A program made the position numbers and the translations under genes. Positions 23,569-35,699 of a stretch of DNA of 64,000 nucleotides are shown here, in pieces. The notes below the pieces were generated by a model. The model worked only from the letters and a program-made list of their open reading frames with translations, was not told the origin of the DNA and made no database searches. The DNA lies in NCBI GenBank assembly GCA_007258455.2, contig VDFB02047230.1, positions 153,995,797 through 154,059,796 on the forward strand, given 5' to 3'. The DNA is from Sequoia sempervirens (taxonomy: Eukaryota; Streptophyta; Pinopsida; Cupressales; Cupressaceae). The stretch's first letter is position 1; each line of letters begins with the position of its first letter.

Positions 23569-24794
23569 ACCTTTGAGGTATGAGAGGATCAACAAGAGTT
23601 GGAGCCATATAATGGTATAAAAGGAATTATTTTACTTAGAAATGAACAAATTCAAATTCAACATATTTGAGAGCCTAAGATGGAGCAACTCAAAGTTGAA
23701 GAGGTTGATTCGACTCGTGAATCTTCTTGTAGTGAAAATTCAAGTCTAGGTGGATGTGGGGATGGAGGACATGATATTATCATGGCTTCACATTTTAAAT
23801 TTCATTGGTATCCTTACACTCATACCTTGGTGAAGTTGATGGAAATGTGGTCCAAGGGAATGCAAATAGTGTAGGATTCCCATGAAATGAATTCATCGAA
23901 AAGGCTATCCATAATTTTTCTTATCATCATCCAACTATTTCAAGATTTCAAGTGTGCACAAAGGGTGGATGGAAAGGAAGGCATATTTTACTGCTATCTT
24001 TAGAGATATATTAGAGCTAAATATGCTCCTTCATTGCTAATTTTCTAAAATAATGTTTAACTTTGAGTTATCCACTCTCGTAGTTGAAAATAATTAATTT
24101 AGGTAGATTAATGCTTATGTATTAGCATCTAAATCTCTTTGAGGCTTTTTTTAAATTGGTTATGTGCCTTATGCCTAATTCCATTTTCCTTTTGTATTAT
24201 GTATTCCTACAAAAAAATTATTGTTGGAAGAGTTGGGTTAAGTTTTGTCTCTCTTTACACACACTTAGGGAAACCTATATAAAAAATTGTAAAAGATTAG
24301 ACAAGGCATGAAAATTGTTTGAAAAAATGATTGTTGTAATGTGGCTTTAGGAAATGCCTTGGTAGCAAGACATGTTCAAATATGAATTTTTTGGAAAGGA
24401 TTTAGATTTTTTTTAATAATATTAGAACATCATGCCTTCCTATGCTCAAATTTGAGATTGGAAAGAGGGCACAAATTCTCATCAAAACATAGTTGAAAAC
24501 ATATTTACATTATGATATAACTGTAAAGGCCATCTTGTATCAATAAATCCTTAACAAAACTTATGCACATAATTTAATAAAGAGGCCAGACACAAAATAT
24601 CTCTTGAACGATTTTATAAAGAGGTTACCCAGAATAGTTTAAATTATAGTGTATTTATCTTGAAGAATATAGTTCTAAGGACTACAATAATAGTTATTTA
24701 GTATTCTTACTATTAATAGGTATAGGACAATGGTATATGATATGAATTTTTGTTTAGTAAGTCTCAGTATAATATTAGTGGATGAGTTTTAAAC
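23569..24794 (+). other. Duplicated flank DNA right of copia-2, copy 1
   Basis: Collinear with 57853-59077. Apart from the short frame at 23680 there is no recognised gene. Contains poly-T and AT-rich stretches. Confidence 0.7.
23680..23874 (+). pseudogene. Unknown short ORF, truncated copy
   Basis: Starts MEQLKVEEVDSTRESSCSEN, then a Gly-rich GGCGDGGHD stretch, and stops after 64 codons at TAG where copy 2 (57964-58245) has TTG and continues to 93 codons. The N-terminal wording is unlike AT-rich random translation and may be a fragment of a host protein exon or of another element. No domain is recognised and no promoter is evident. Confidence 0.4.
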
Positions 24795-25156
24795 TATAGT
24801 GTAGAAAAAAGTAAACCCTTTTCACACTTAATTTGGGAATAATTGATATTGAATTAACCTAATTATGCCTTGATTCAATTTTGTAATGTGTTGTACACAT
24901 TCACATTAATCTAGGGACCTTTTCAACAAAATATACTTAATTTCTACCTTATTTATGGTGTTGTAAAGTGTTGTATTACACTCACACTTATCTAGGGTCT
25001 CATTAACTAATTGTGGTTAATTGAGCTTAATTATCCCCTTTAATTCAAACTTAAGCCTTAGTAATGACACCTTCTGAAAGATCTATCCCGACACCCAATA
25101 ATGATATGGCATAAAATTTAATTTGGAAAATTCAAGGTTCTAGAAAATGGTGCCAA

Positions 25157-25186
25157 GACCCATTTGCCTTTAGTGGCGAATGGGTC
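25157..25186. repeat. Hairpin 1 (12-bp stem, TTTAGT loop)
   Basis: GACCCATTTGCC, loop TTTAGT, GGCGAATGGGTC. All pairs match except one T:G pair that would be a wobble in RNA. Confidence 0.85.
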
Positions 25187-25281
25187 CTCTCCACATAAGA
25201 CACCCCTTTCTTAGCATTTTTGACATGGGTTTTTGATGTTATTTCATCCCCCTGAAGCATGGTCCTAGAAACTTGTGCTAG

Positions 25282-25311
25282 GACCCATTCACCTTTAGTG
25301 GCGAATGGGTC
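25282..25311. repeat. Hairpin 2 (12-bp stem, TTTAGT loop)
   Basis: GACCCATTCACC, loop TTTAGT, GGCGAATGGGTC. It lies 125 bp after hairpin 1 within a degenerate direct repeat that includes CCTCNCCACATANNACACCCCTTT downstream. Confidence 0.85.
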
Positions 25312-26095
25312 CTCCTCACATACAACACCCCTTTTTGAATTTAATTGTGGCAAGATTCTAATGTTTTTCAATCCTAGATCTAGTGTTGGCTTAGATTATT
25401 TGAATTTTGGGGTTAATCTCTAGATTTAGTATAAATATGAGGTTAATTCACATAGTTTCCCTAGAACAATCTAAGCATTCAAGTATTCAAGAATTATAAA
25501 AAAATTATGATCAAGAGAGCACCTTCAAGAGGATTTAAAAGGCAGATTATTAAGAGTTTATTGTAACAATTCAAGATTATATCATCATGTCAAAGGCATA
25601 GTGCATTCAAGCATGTTGTTGAGCTAAGATAGTGGATGTAGCATTGAGGATCTACTTACAAGAATTGTTTCACATCTAAGATCTACATTCTTCATGGCCA
25701 CCTCACGTTAGTTTGCATATTTACATTCCAAGACAACTTCAAAGGTATCAACATTTCAATGTTTTGTGTCCATACTTCAATTTCCTTATTTCATCATTTG
25801 GTTTAATTACCTACAAGGGGTTTGAGTTAGGCAAACCCATATTCACTAACAATCAACAAGTTTTTCTCCTCTTGAATGTGTTTTTGTAGATTTACAGGTT
25901 GAAGATCAAGTGGAAAACAAGATTAGAGAAAAATTATCAAAGTTGTTAAGATGCAAAGTTGTCATTCATATTACAAGAGCACAAAAATAAGGCTACATAA
26001 TTTGTTACAAATTTTTGGGAGTTGATAATCGATGATCAAAGAGTGCAGGAAACAAGGAACAAAACCCAAATCTTAGTTTCAGAAACCCTAACAGG

Positions 26096-26125
26096 GACCC
26101 ATTCATCACTAAAGGCAAATGAGTC
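26096..26125. repeat. Hairpin 3 (inverted loop ACTAAA)
   Basis: GACCCATTCATC, loop ACTAAA, GGCAAATGAGTC. The loop is the complement of that in hairpins 1 and 2, so the unit is inverted here. The stem has a few changes. Confidence 0.75.
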
Positions 26126-26717
26126 CTTTGTGACCTAAAAAAAACCTTCTTGCAGCAAGGTACACACCATTCCATCCTCTCAAAACTTCCCTCATAGTGG
26201 CTATAATAGTTAGGATTGATTTATAATTGTTTTTGATTGATTAAACAGGGAAAGGCCGTAACCCATACAAAGGAACATCAAACCAGAAACCAATAGTGAC
26301 AAAACAATACTACAGAGCAAGTAGAAAAAGATAACCAGTTCCCCCAGACTCAATCAACCAAAACACATTAACCTATACCCATCGCATCAAACTTTATAAA
26401 CCTATATATTATCCCTAACATATATAATGAGTTCATCAAAGTATCCATACACAAAAATAGGTTATAATAACATAACCTTAAAAGAGTAGCAATCCAGAAA
26501 CCAGAGTTCATCGTAGTAATTATATTAAGGAAATAACTACATCTAGTCACCTACGACCTATACCAACAAAAAATCTTAAAGATTAGCAATGAGACATCAA
26601 CAAAAGACAAAACACATTGATTTCTAATTGTTATTTGCATCATATCTTGCATATAATTGCATGTTTAGTGGTGAAAAGTAGTGGTCCATCATTTTGATGT
26701 AAACCCCCTTTTCCCAT

Positions 26718-28394
26718 TAAACATAAGCATGGTGTTGATTGCTATTAACTCTACAATATTATTCATCAAACCTTATCCAGTAGGAAATATCCATGTGTAA
26801 CGGTGAAAATTGAGCTATACCATATAGTAAATCAAATCATGAGGTAAAGTCCCTTGGGGTTTACCTCAACTAGTGCAGTTTCCCACTCTAAGTGTGTGGT
26901 AGCTTGCCCACCCAAGTTCAAATATCATTAATCCTAATGACATGGGTAGGGGCCCTTGTGAAGGCTTGGAGGTTATAGGGGCTCACTCTTTTGATCATCG
27001 TGTTCATGTGAATGGTGTCCAAGCCAAGCTGATCTAGGTCATTGGGTTGTTGATTCCTCTAGTCTAGAAAACAATCAAAAGGTAAAGAATATCATTATTC
27101 TTATTGAGGGTATATTGTCATATGTGACAATGAATATAATTTTTTTTACCTTTCTTGAGTATGATTTGGGTTTTGATCTTGCCTAAATAATTTTTTTAGT
27201 TATGGATGTATGCCTTTTGAGGTTCAGGGGATTATCTATATGGAATTTTTGATGCATGTTGTGCTCCATCTAGGAGGATGTCATAAATGATTATGATACT
27301 TGATTTATACAGCTATATTGTGGTGGGACCCCACTTGGAGGTATGTCAAGGCTTCTTGAATTATTGAAGCATGATAATGATATTGACTACTACAAATTAT
27401 AAGGATATATAATTGATTAATGTTTATTCTTAGATGGAGTCAAGATTATCTAACAAACTCTTACCTAGGTATGCTTAATTAGAGTAGTAAGGGTTCCAAC
27501 CCTATAGTTTTACAACTAAGGGTAATGTTTAATCTTTGGATCTAGACAAATAAAAACATGGCCTTGCATTAGAATACAAATTCTGGATGTGGTAATTATG
27601 ATTAAAATAATATAACTTCATGTTTATATATGCACTATGGAATAGTTTCTTGGTTGAGTGATAAGCATGGTTTGCACAAACAAAATAATTCTTGTAGAGA
27701 AATCGACCTTTAACTCTATATTAAGGAGATGACATATAGGATATTTTGGGATATTCATGTTGAATTAGGAACAATAAGGGTGGCGAGGTTTCATTGTTAT
27801 CTCAACATCCTTAGATGAAAGTTGCATAGTATATGTTTGCTAAATTGGAAATAGGGTTGGTTTCCCTTGCATATTGTTATATTATTAATCATTGAGAAGA
27901 TTAGTAAAATGAACCCTATTGGGTATGAAATAGTAATCCAACAAATTAGGGTTTGTGGTAAGTCTATAAAGTTGGAAATCTATGGTTTTCTAAGGATTAG
28001 GGATTGGAAAATAGTGAATTGTTACATTTCTTGTTATTAAACCCTTGTAAGGTTTTCTTTTTATAGTATTTATTCTACCACACCCCCTTGAGTAATGGTA
28101 TTTGATTGGTTATGAAATATGAGGTACAAGAACCTAGGTGTATGATCCTTGAGAGAGACCATGTGAGGAGAGCTACACGTTACTTTCATCCATACCAAGT
28201 ACTTCTAAAATTGCAGCCAATATATCATCACCTTGGAAGAAGATTTTTTTTTCTCAATCTAGCTTCATTAGTCTCCACAAGGATGACCATCTACTATAAT
28301 TCACCACTAAAGTGAATGAGAAACTCAACTAAGATATTTTCAGTACCACAAAGAGCCTAGAGAGGAGAGGGTGAGTGTGAAATAAATGATTATC
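26718..28394 (+). other. Duplicated non-coding DNA, copy 1, left of element A
   Basis: Collinear with 59071-60735. No gene is recognised in about 1.7 kb. It ends in TTATC, the target duplicated by element A. Confidence 0.7.
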
Positions 28395-29678
28395 TGTATA
28401 GGAGCGAATTTGCACCCCTTGTGTAAATTTCCCTTGCACATACCCTCACCTTAGAAAATCAAATCTGAAGGTGAAATTTCACATCACCCATCCAAAATGC
28501 ATCCACTTGGCACACATTTTGTGTGTAGGTGGGGGAATTTTCATTAGGAACGCGAGAGTGATGCATAAACATCTACGTGGTACACTGTTATCCCTAACAG
28601 ATTCCTTCATCTAGAGTCCACAAGGACATTACACACCTAATTGGGGTTGAATTGTAACGCCTCTATGTGACCAACCGGCCTGAAAAATGTCTCCTTTCTT
28701 CCATTTTTTCCTTCAAATTCATTCATCTCACTTTCACTCTAAATCTTTTCACATCTTCTTGGCATCTCTTCATAACTTCTTCATATTCTCAAGCAAATTC
28801 TTCGACATTCTAGCACTACTTAGCTTGAGCATTGCAACTACTTGACACTCCATCAAATCCACATTGCATGTGTGAGGCCACCATAGAAGTTGTGAGCTTG
28901 GAGTCTTGCAGACCTCCCTTCACCATGATTGTGGTGGTGGAGACTTTTCCAAGTTCGTTGCTTGCATTCTCCCTTCATTGTCTTTGAGAACCTTTGGGTG
29001 GAGGTAGTAACAGTTCATTCCTCTCCTTTGTGATTTGATAGAGTAGTTTAGTCTTGTGTAGTGTTCATTGCAGTACTTTCTATCTTCTTTATCGCATATT
29101 CTACTTTTTTGCTTTCTGGTTGTTCGTAGAGGTGGAAACACCAAAGTGGGGGTTTGGCTGAGGCAAAACGATTTTCCCCTTCTTGCTTGTGTGTAGGTGA
29201 ACATGTGCATGGAGCTTGCTGGTGAACTGGCATTTCAATAAGTTGGTTTTCATCACCCTTGTGTTCATCTATTTACTTTATCATTTCCACACTTACTTTT
29301 TATATTTTATTATTTTTTCCTTTTTCATTAAAATCATTTAACTAGACTATAAAGTAGGTTTTTGGTTTTTCTACTATACTTTACATTTTCTAGCCATACA
29401 AATGCCAGTGTGCCAGAGAGATTCCTGCATGTCGTGTTGTTGTCCTAGACCCGTGCTACCATCCTTGGACAGAGAGTTGTCTAAGGTACAATTTAGACTC
29501 GAGAAACTGGCTTGTCTAGCCCCAAGTAGAATTCTGGGTCTGTAGAGTGACAAAAGTACTTCATAGTGCTCTTCAATCTCAATCATCATCCCTTTAGAGT
29601 GAGGTAAGTTAGGGCAACCCTTCACTCTTAGCTCTTTGTGACTTAGAGCCTTGACATGGTTGGTCCCCCTCTCTTACA
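28395..29678 (+). repeat. 5' LTR of element A
   Basis: Matches 42807-44109 throughout, for instance GAATTTGCACCCCTTGTGTA at the start and TGGTTGGTCCCCCTCTCTTA at the end. The shared LTR block GAGGTGGAAACACC...GGTTTGNCT lies at 29129. Confidence 0.9.
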
Positions 29679-29682
29679 TTTT

Positions 29683-29702
29683 TGGTGAACTTGATGTGAA
29701 CC
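29683..29702 (+). other. Putative primer-binding site of A
   Basis: Four bases after the LTR comes TGGTGAACTTGATGTGAACC. Its complement begins GGTTC and ends in CCA, as a tRNA T-arm and 3' end would. The tRNA is not identified. Element B has TGGTGAACCTGACATGAACC at the same place. Confidence 0.5.
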
Positions 29703-29949
29703 ATTTTGTTTTCATTTAGCAATGCTAAAGGCTCCTTTCCTCGTGTTCTAGGAGTGTTCTAGGTGTGAGTGTTGTGAGGCCTTTTGCCTTACAACCCAAC
29801 CTATGACCCCTAATAGGCATAGTTAGAAGGTTTTGTAGGCATTGCAAAACGGAGCCTTAGTTGGGTCACTGTTTGATTGTGAACCTTTGGGGGGCTTTGT
29901 GAGAATATTGTTTACTATGTGTGATGGCCTCTTTCTTGCATCTACTTAT

Positions 29950-30636
29950 CCCCTCTATGCAGCCTACAAGTAGTGGTCCGGGTATAACCTTCACCTCGCA
30001 GGACTTGTCGATGGGTTTTAATAGAGAACCATCTCCTCTTTACATGCCTGCATGAATCAACAAAAACACCATAGCAGGTGTTCTTGTTGGCCCAGCGTGC
30101 TAAGTGAATGTGATTACTAAGGATATTATGTTAATCAACTTCTTGCATAAAGATGGGTACGATGCACCTGTAAGCACCATCTGTATGCATACCATACTTT
30201 TTGTACCTCCCCTTGGTAGCATTGCTTTGTCGGTCCTTATTGGACCCAAGTTAGTGAACATGCTTTTCGACATAATCCTAGGGGCTGAACTCTTCAGAGT
30301 GAAGCTGAGTATCTCCTAGTTAGTAGCTATGAATGTAATTCCCTCGATTGTGCATAAATCTCTAAAGTTTATTCATGAGGGTTCAGTGCATGTGATCCAT
30401 GACACTCGTTATAAATTGCCAGTTGAGTGTGGTAGTTATTCTTTAGATCAGTTTTGGCCTTCACCCATTGGTCCCCCCCACTTAGGAAGCACCTCTTGTA
30501 CCATACATGTAAAGTACAAGAAAGGGTGTTTAATGCCTAAAGTGAGGTACCCTCCATCTCCCTATGTTGTCTCACATAGGGCTTGTTTAAAAGCTAATAA
30601 TGATGTTGCCATGGCCTATAGAGGAGAAGAAGAGAA
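29950..30636 (+). pseudogene. Element A retropepsin-like domain (broken)
   Basis: The main frame from about 30072 reads AGVLVGPAC, then a stop, then ITKDIMLINFLHKDG, PPLGSIALSVLIGPKL and FDIILGAELFRVKLSIS. After an in-frame TAG at 30317-30319 it continues as LVAMNVIPSIVHKSLKFIH. Element B has VLVDSTSQ at the first point, close to the DSGS/DTGS active site of retroviral-type aspartic proteases, so A has lost the catalytic Asp. The block around the TAG resembles the ILGRPWL...AVPS..H..LKF part of plant Ty3 proteases, the TAG standing where Trp is expected. The 3' end of this frame is cut by insertion C at 30637. Confidence 0.65.
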
Positions 30637-31109
30637 GAGTAAAAGCACAAAGTTGTGTTACACTTTCAACCAACTTATCAGCACAACTAAATTTAAGTAT
30701 TTCTAACTAAAAATCAATTTTGGTCAAACATATGATCTAGTAAGATTCATTCTAGCTAAGTTAGATACTTCCACAACTTTCTCAACTAAAATTGTTGGCT
30801 AAAAATATATGGAGCACCACTTTGAGTCCAATTTACCAAAAAGTTAAAATTATTTAAAAAACTTGAAGTTTCAATATAACTCGTACTAATGTAAATAATA
30901 TTTTTTTAAAAATATAAAAAATACCCTTTTGTAGATCCATTAGTGTACTTTTCAAAAATATATTTATTTTAATAGTTTAATTATTATTTATATTTTATAT
31001 TTTATTTTTACTAAAAGTAGGTTATCAACACAAAATATTAGGTTGATTACCATGCCAAGGAAAACTACTAAAACTTATTAAAAAAATAAAAAATAATATA
31101 ATGCACTAG

Positions 31110-32379
31110 TGTATAGGAGTGAATTTGCACCCCTTACACAAATTCCCCTTTTACACTTCCTCACCTTAGAAAACTAAATCCGAAGGTGAAATTCCATATC
31201 AGCACGCTGCCTTTGTATCACTTGGCATCTATTTTTTGCATCAGTAGAAGAATAATTGTTAGGGACATCTGTGCACACAACGCACTTACATCCATGATGG
31301 ATTCATGTGTTTGAAGTTGGTAGAGGCATTACACTTCCCATTGGGAGAAAATTGTAACATCCCTCTTTAACCAACCAACTCAAAAATGCCTTATTCTTGC
31401 TCATTCTTCCTTCAAATTGACTCATTCTCATTCCACTTCATCCTCTAAGCATTTAGTCCATCTTCTTGCAATTCCTTCACAATCTCTTCACAATCTCTTG
31501 CATCCTCTAGCAATTTCTCAAGCACTTTCAATAGCACTTTGGCACTCCATAGCAGAAGCAACAACACTCCATCATCTCTGTAGAGCAAGTGTCAAACAAA
31601 CCATTGCAGTAGAGGTTTGTGTCCTCTCTTTTCTCCTCCATTAGCTAGTGAGCTCTTGGTGGAGGTGGTAAGCATTTTCACTCCTCTCCTCTACAATTTG
31701 GTTGAGTAGCATTTTATAGTTTTGTAGTGTTATTGTGTTCTTTACTTTCTTTCCTTCTTTATCATATATTTCTCCATCGTTGCAATCTTGGATGTCCATG
31801 GAGGTGGAAACACCAAAACGGGGGTGTGACTGAGGCAGGCCCCTATACAACCCCCAACAATTTTCCCTATTTCCTGTGTGTAGGTGGGCGTGCATTTGGA
31901 GCTAGCTAGAGAATGAGTACCTTTGTGAGATCATTCTTGTCACCTTAACCCTCATATATTTACTTTATCATATTCGTTTGTATCTTTCCTACTTCATAGC
32001 TCTATTTTGGCCCTTTGGAAGTAACTAGCTAGGTCATCAGCTTGTTTTCTAGTTATTCATACTATCTTTTTGGTCCTTTGATCGTATGAATGTTAGTGCA
32101 CCTGAGGGACGCCAGCACGCAGTGTTGTCATCCCAGAACCGTGCTTTCATCCTCATGTAGAGAGCTACCTGAGGTACAATGTGGAACCCAAAAACTGACT
32201 CGCCTAGCCTTAGATCTTGGATTTTGGGTTTGTAGGGTGATTGAAGGACCTTATAGTTCTCATCATTCTTATCTCTTATTTTGAAACATCCCCTTACAGT
32301 GAGGTAAGTTAGGGCAGCCTTCCGCTCTTGGCTCTCCATGACCTGGGGCCTTGAACGTGGTTGACCCTCATCTCTTACA
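31110..32379 (+). repeat. 5' LTR of element B
   Basis: Starts TGTATAGGAGTGAATTTGC and ends CATCTCTTACA. Contains the shared block at 31801 and an intact TCCATTAGCTAGTG near 31638 that is the empty site for insertion E. Confidence 0.9.
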
Positions 32380-32759
32380 TTTTTGGTGAACCTGACATGA
32401 ACCATTTTGGTTCCATTTTGTGATACTTAAAGACCCTTTCCTTGTGCTCTAGGAGTGTTGTAGGTGTGAGCGGTGTGGGGCTCTTCGCCTCACAACCCAA
32501 CTTGTGACCCTTAGTAGGTGTAGTTCGAAGGTTCCAAAAGTGTTGCGTAATGAAACCTTAATTAGGTCACTGTTTTATCTTGCAACTTTTGGGGGACTTT
32601 GTGAAAGTGTTGTTTATTACACGTGATGGACTCTTTTCTGCATCAACCTATCCCCTATGTGTAGCCTGTGAGTAGTGGTACTGATATAACCTTCTCTTCA
32701 CAGGACCTACCAATGGGTTTTAATAGGGAACCATCTCCTAAACTACATCCCTACGCAAA

Positions 32760-33230
32760 TCAATGGAAACATCGTAGCAAGTGTTCTCGTTGATTCAACA
32801 TCTCAAGTAAAATCTATAACTAAGGAGATTATGCTAATCAATTTTTTGCATAAAGATGGGCATGATGCACTTATAAGCACCATCCACACACATGACAAAA
32901 ATTTTGTACCCCCTCTGGGTAGTATCATCTTGTTAGTTTTGGTTGGACCTAAATTCATGAAGCTTTTGTTCAACATAATCCCTGGATCTGAACTCTTCAG
33001 AGTGAAGTTGGGTATCCCCTAGTTAGTAGCTATGAATGTCGTGCCATCGGTTGTGCATAAATGTCTAAAATTTATCCACAAGGTTTTTGTGCATGTGATT
33101 CATGACACCAGTTATAAACCATTGGTTGCTCGTGGTAGCTACTCCTTAGATTACTCTTGGCTTGCGTCCATCAGTCCTATTCCACTTAGAAAGGAACTTT
33201 TGTACCAAACTTATTAGAATTATAAGAGAG
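32760..33230 (+). pseudogene. Element B retropepsin-like domain
   Basis: The frame reads VASVLVDSTSQ (near 32773-32805), then SITKEIMLINFLHKDGHDAL, PPLGSIILLVLVGPKF, FNIIPGSELFRVKLGIP, a TAG at 33020-33022, and LVAMNVVPSVVHKCLKFIHK. DST(S) stands where DSGS or DTGS is expected. Hydrophobic strands and the GIP-x-LVAMN...H..LKFIH block fit the flap and C-terminal part of Ty3-type proteases. The domain would cleave a Gag-Pol precursor. Apart from the TAG the frame is open across the domain. Identification rests on motif pattern only. Confidence 0.6.
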
Positions 33231-33439
33231 GGCGCTTGATGCCGAGAAGGAGATACCCTTCATCAACTTATGTTGTTTCACATAGGGCTTGCTTGAAAGT
33301 TGACAGTGATGTCGCCAAGGCACGTAGAAGGGAAGAAGAGAAGCAATCCTGAGATCCTCCTTCTTCCTCTTCCACTATTCATCCTAATGCTTCTTCTTGC
33401 TCTACTATGCACCATCAAATTCTATTTTGCTTTTGCAGG

Positions 33440-34635
33440 AGAATCCTATGGTACGCACTTGGTAAGAGTCTAAGCATCATGCGTTCGAGCTTCTTGTTCT
33501 GCCCATGGAGCCTAGGCCCATTCGGTATAGCAAGAAGGCCTCATGTGGAGAATCCTCTTTGTCTCGCCCTCCACGACCTCCTACCACCCCTACTCCCAAA
33601 GCAGTAAGTGGGAAGAGGTTTGTTGCCGAGGAACTTAAGCCGACTCCCCCCATTGCTTCCCAACTTGCTCCTCCTACTCCCGTTCAAGAGTTTATTCCTC
33701 CATTGGAAATGGTTGTAGTGGACACTCCTATGGTCGAGCAGGAACCCTTTGTTCCTTCGCAACCTACAACCTTTGGTTTGAAGAGTCGCAAAAACTACCT
33801 TGTGTGCAAGCGCAAGCGCTGGCAAAAGGATCTCATGGTTGTTTAGGCCACTTTATAGAGGAAGGAAGAGGAGACAACTGCCCCTACTTCAGGGCCTCCT
33901 GCAGTGTCCTCCTCTCTCCTCCCCTCTACTTCCATTCAATCTAGCTCTGCATTGCTTCTGGCTTCCGCTATGAGTATGAATGTGTTTGACCCTAAAAAGG
34001 TACAGGTGTTCATCACTCCTTTGGTGGAGTCGCCTTTGTTGATATCCCTTCTGAATGTCCCTCCTTTCCTAAAATCCATAGATATGATGAACACCTCGAT
34101 GGTATCTACTATGGTTTTCTCCTCCTCTTCCTCTACACCTCTCGCCTCATCTATGGGGAGCTCACATCCCTCGACGAAGCAAAAGGTGGAGTGTAGTTCT
34201 TCTAGCAATGGGGAATGCAAGAGGGGCCCACCTTCTCCACAAGGTGGTCCCATGCTGACTTATTTTTTCCTAGTGATAGAACTAGTCCCCGCTTCCCTTG
34301 AGTTTGTCACCACTCTTGAATTGTTTGGTAAGCCCAGTGGTGAATCTTGGGCACAACCTTCTCTGTCTATTGAGGTAAAACATGACACTCCTGTAAAGTG
34401 CATGTTTAACTCTGTGGATGAAGTTTTGGCCTTATTAGCGATCTTTGCAAAGTCATTGACCTTAGCTCCATAAGAGCTCAGTGGAGAGGACCTTGTGGGG
34501 CCCTCTTCCTTATCCCTTGTTGCAAGAGGGTCAAAATCTCCTCCCCTTAACATCCCACCACTGCAAGCTCATCCTCCTTCCCCTTACGATGATCTAGAGT
34601 GGGAAGCAAACAACCTCTTGGTCAATCAATGTTAG
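33440..34635 (+). pseudogene. Element B Pro/Ser-rich reading frame
   Basis: One frame reads from about 33490 to 34632, interrupted by TAGs at 33844-33846 and 33856-33858 and a TAA at 34471-34473. It has a Pro-rich part (SLSRPPRPPTTPTPKAVSGK, PPIASQLAPPTPVQEFIPPL), a basic patch (KNYLVCKRKRWQKD), a Ser-rich part, and a conserved C-terminal block (TPVKCMFNSVDEVLALLAIF). Element A has the same frame at about 39190-40320 (TPMKCMFNSLDEVLTLSAIF). The frame lies downstream of the protease, where RT would be expected. No known domain is recognised; it may be gag-derived or an extra ORF. Confidence 0.55.
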
Positions 34636-34975
34636 GGGAGGCCTCTTCTTTATCTTTAGAGTAGATGTGTGTGTGTGTTGTGATGTGTTCCCCCATGATC
34701 ATGCTATGTGTTCCTGGATGACCCTTGTCACCCTTGTTGGTGCTTGGATACGAGCATAGTTTTTGTATCGTGAACCTTCTTCTATTTGTATTATCATTCT
34801 TCCATGTTTGTGATTGATTTTTGATAAATTGGGGATGATGCAAAGTGTTGGGGGAATTTAGGCTTCCCTTCCATGTTGACCCAATTTTTTTATTTTTACT
34901 TTTTCTTCTTGTGCATTCTTCACATGATCTGATATAGTATGGGGTTGATGACAATTTATTTTATATGATATTGCT

Positions 34976-34976
<1 letters not shown>

Positions 34977-35043
<67 letters not shown>
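34977..35043. repeat. (TA)n microsatellite in element B
   Basis: About 32 near-perfect TA units. Element A has only about 6 units at the matching place (40671-40685), so the array expanded in B. Confidence 0.95.
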
Positions 35044-35047
<4 letters not shown>

Positions 35048-35699
35048 GAGCAGTTCTGACCCCGAAATATCAAATCACTCGTGTGCCTTTTATTTGTGAT
35101 GTCTTTGTCTCTTTTTATTTTTCTTTTATCTTTCTCTCTTCTTTGCTTGATTTGTCCCTTTCATGTGTGACAATGCCACTTCTATGACATTTTGATTTTT
35201 AGAAAATGCATTCGTTGCCAGCAAATCTTTTCTTGAAAATCCTTGCAAAATCTATCAAGAATCACATTCTCGACTTGAAACCCTAACGAAACATGCTTCC
35301 TTCATCATGGGTTTGCAAAGAAAGAACTTGAGAACCTTCCTCTAAGGTGGGAGCAGCTTTGACCTTCCCCTTGCGTGGGGGCATTTTCTTTCTTTCAAAT
35401 TCCTTGATGAAGTGAACATTTTCAAAAGGATTTATTGATGATGAATCAATTCAAGAAAAAAAGATCTCTTCTAAACTTTCAAACAGTATGTCCCTTAAGT
35501 GGACCCCTTCTTCACACCGGGTTCTCAAGGGACCCCTTTGAAAGTTTTTCAACTTGTTGATGATTTGCACAACTGTCTGCTTACTTGCTTGCGTGGCCAC
35601 TTTCTGACATGTTCTATCTGTGGGTAAACATGTCACTTTATAGGTGCACCTATGTAGCCGCTTCTTGACTCTGTGGAGTTTGCTTTCTCAGATTTCCTC

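Larger units (their letters stand above)
24795..26717. mobile_element. 1.92-kb copy-1-specific segment (G), LTR-like
   Basis: Copy 2 runs straight through at 59077 without this DNA. The segment is bounded by TAAAC on both sides (24790-24794 and 26718-26722), fitting a 5-bp target duplication, but its ends (TATAG...CCCAT) are not TG...CA. Deletion from copy 2 at the TTAAAC microhomology is an alternative. It contains three strong hairpins and, near 25815, a weak version of the GGTTTGA(C/G)TNAGGCAAACCC block seen in gypsy LTRs, so it is probably LTR-derived. No coding. Confidence 0.6.

Noticed and set aside
17398..23573. Clean 5-bp target duplication for copia-2
   Set aside because: Flanks TGCCT and ACCTT do not match in register; the exact LTR ends are uncertain.
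28920..29625. Minus-strand frames of 61-96 codons in the A 5' LTR
   Set aside because: They lie wholly in LTR sequence and are broken in the 3' LTR at 43.1-44.0 kb.
31417..32405. Frames in the 5' LTR of B (both strands) as genes
   Set aside because: The same sequence is LTR in A and B; frames are not conserved in length or phase among the four LTRs.
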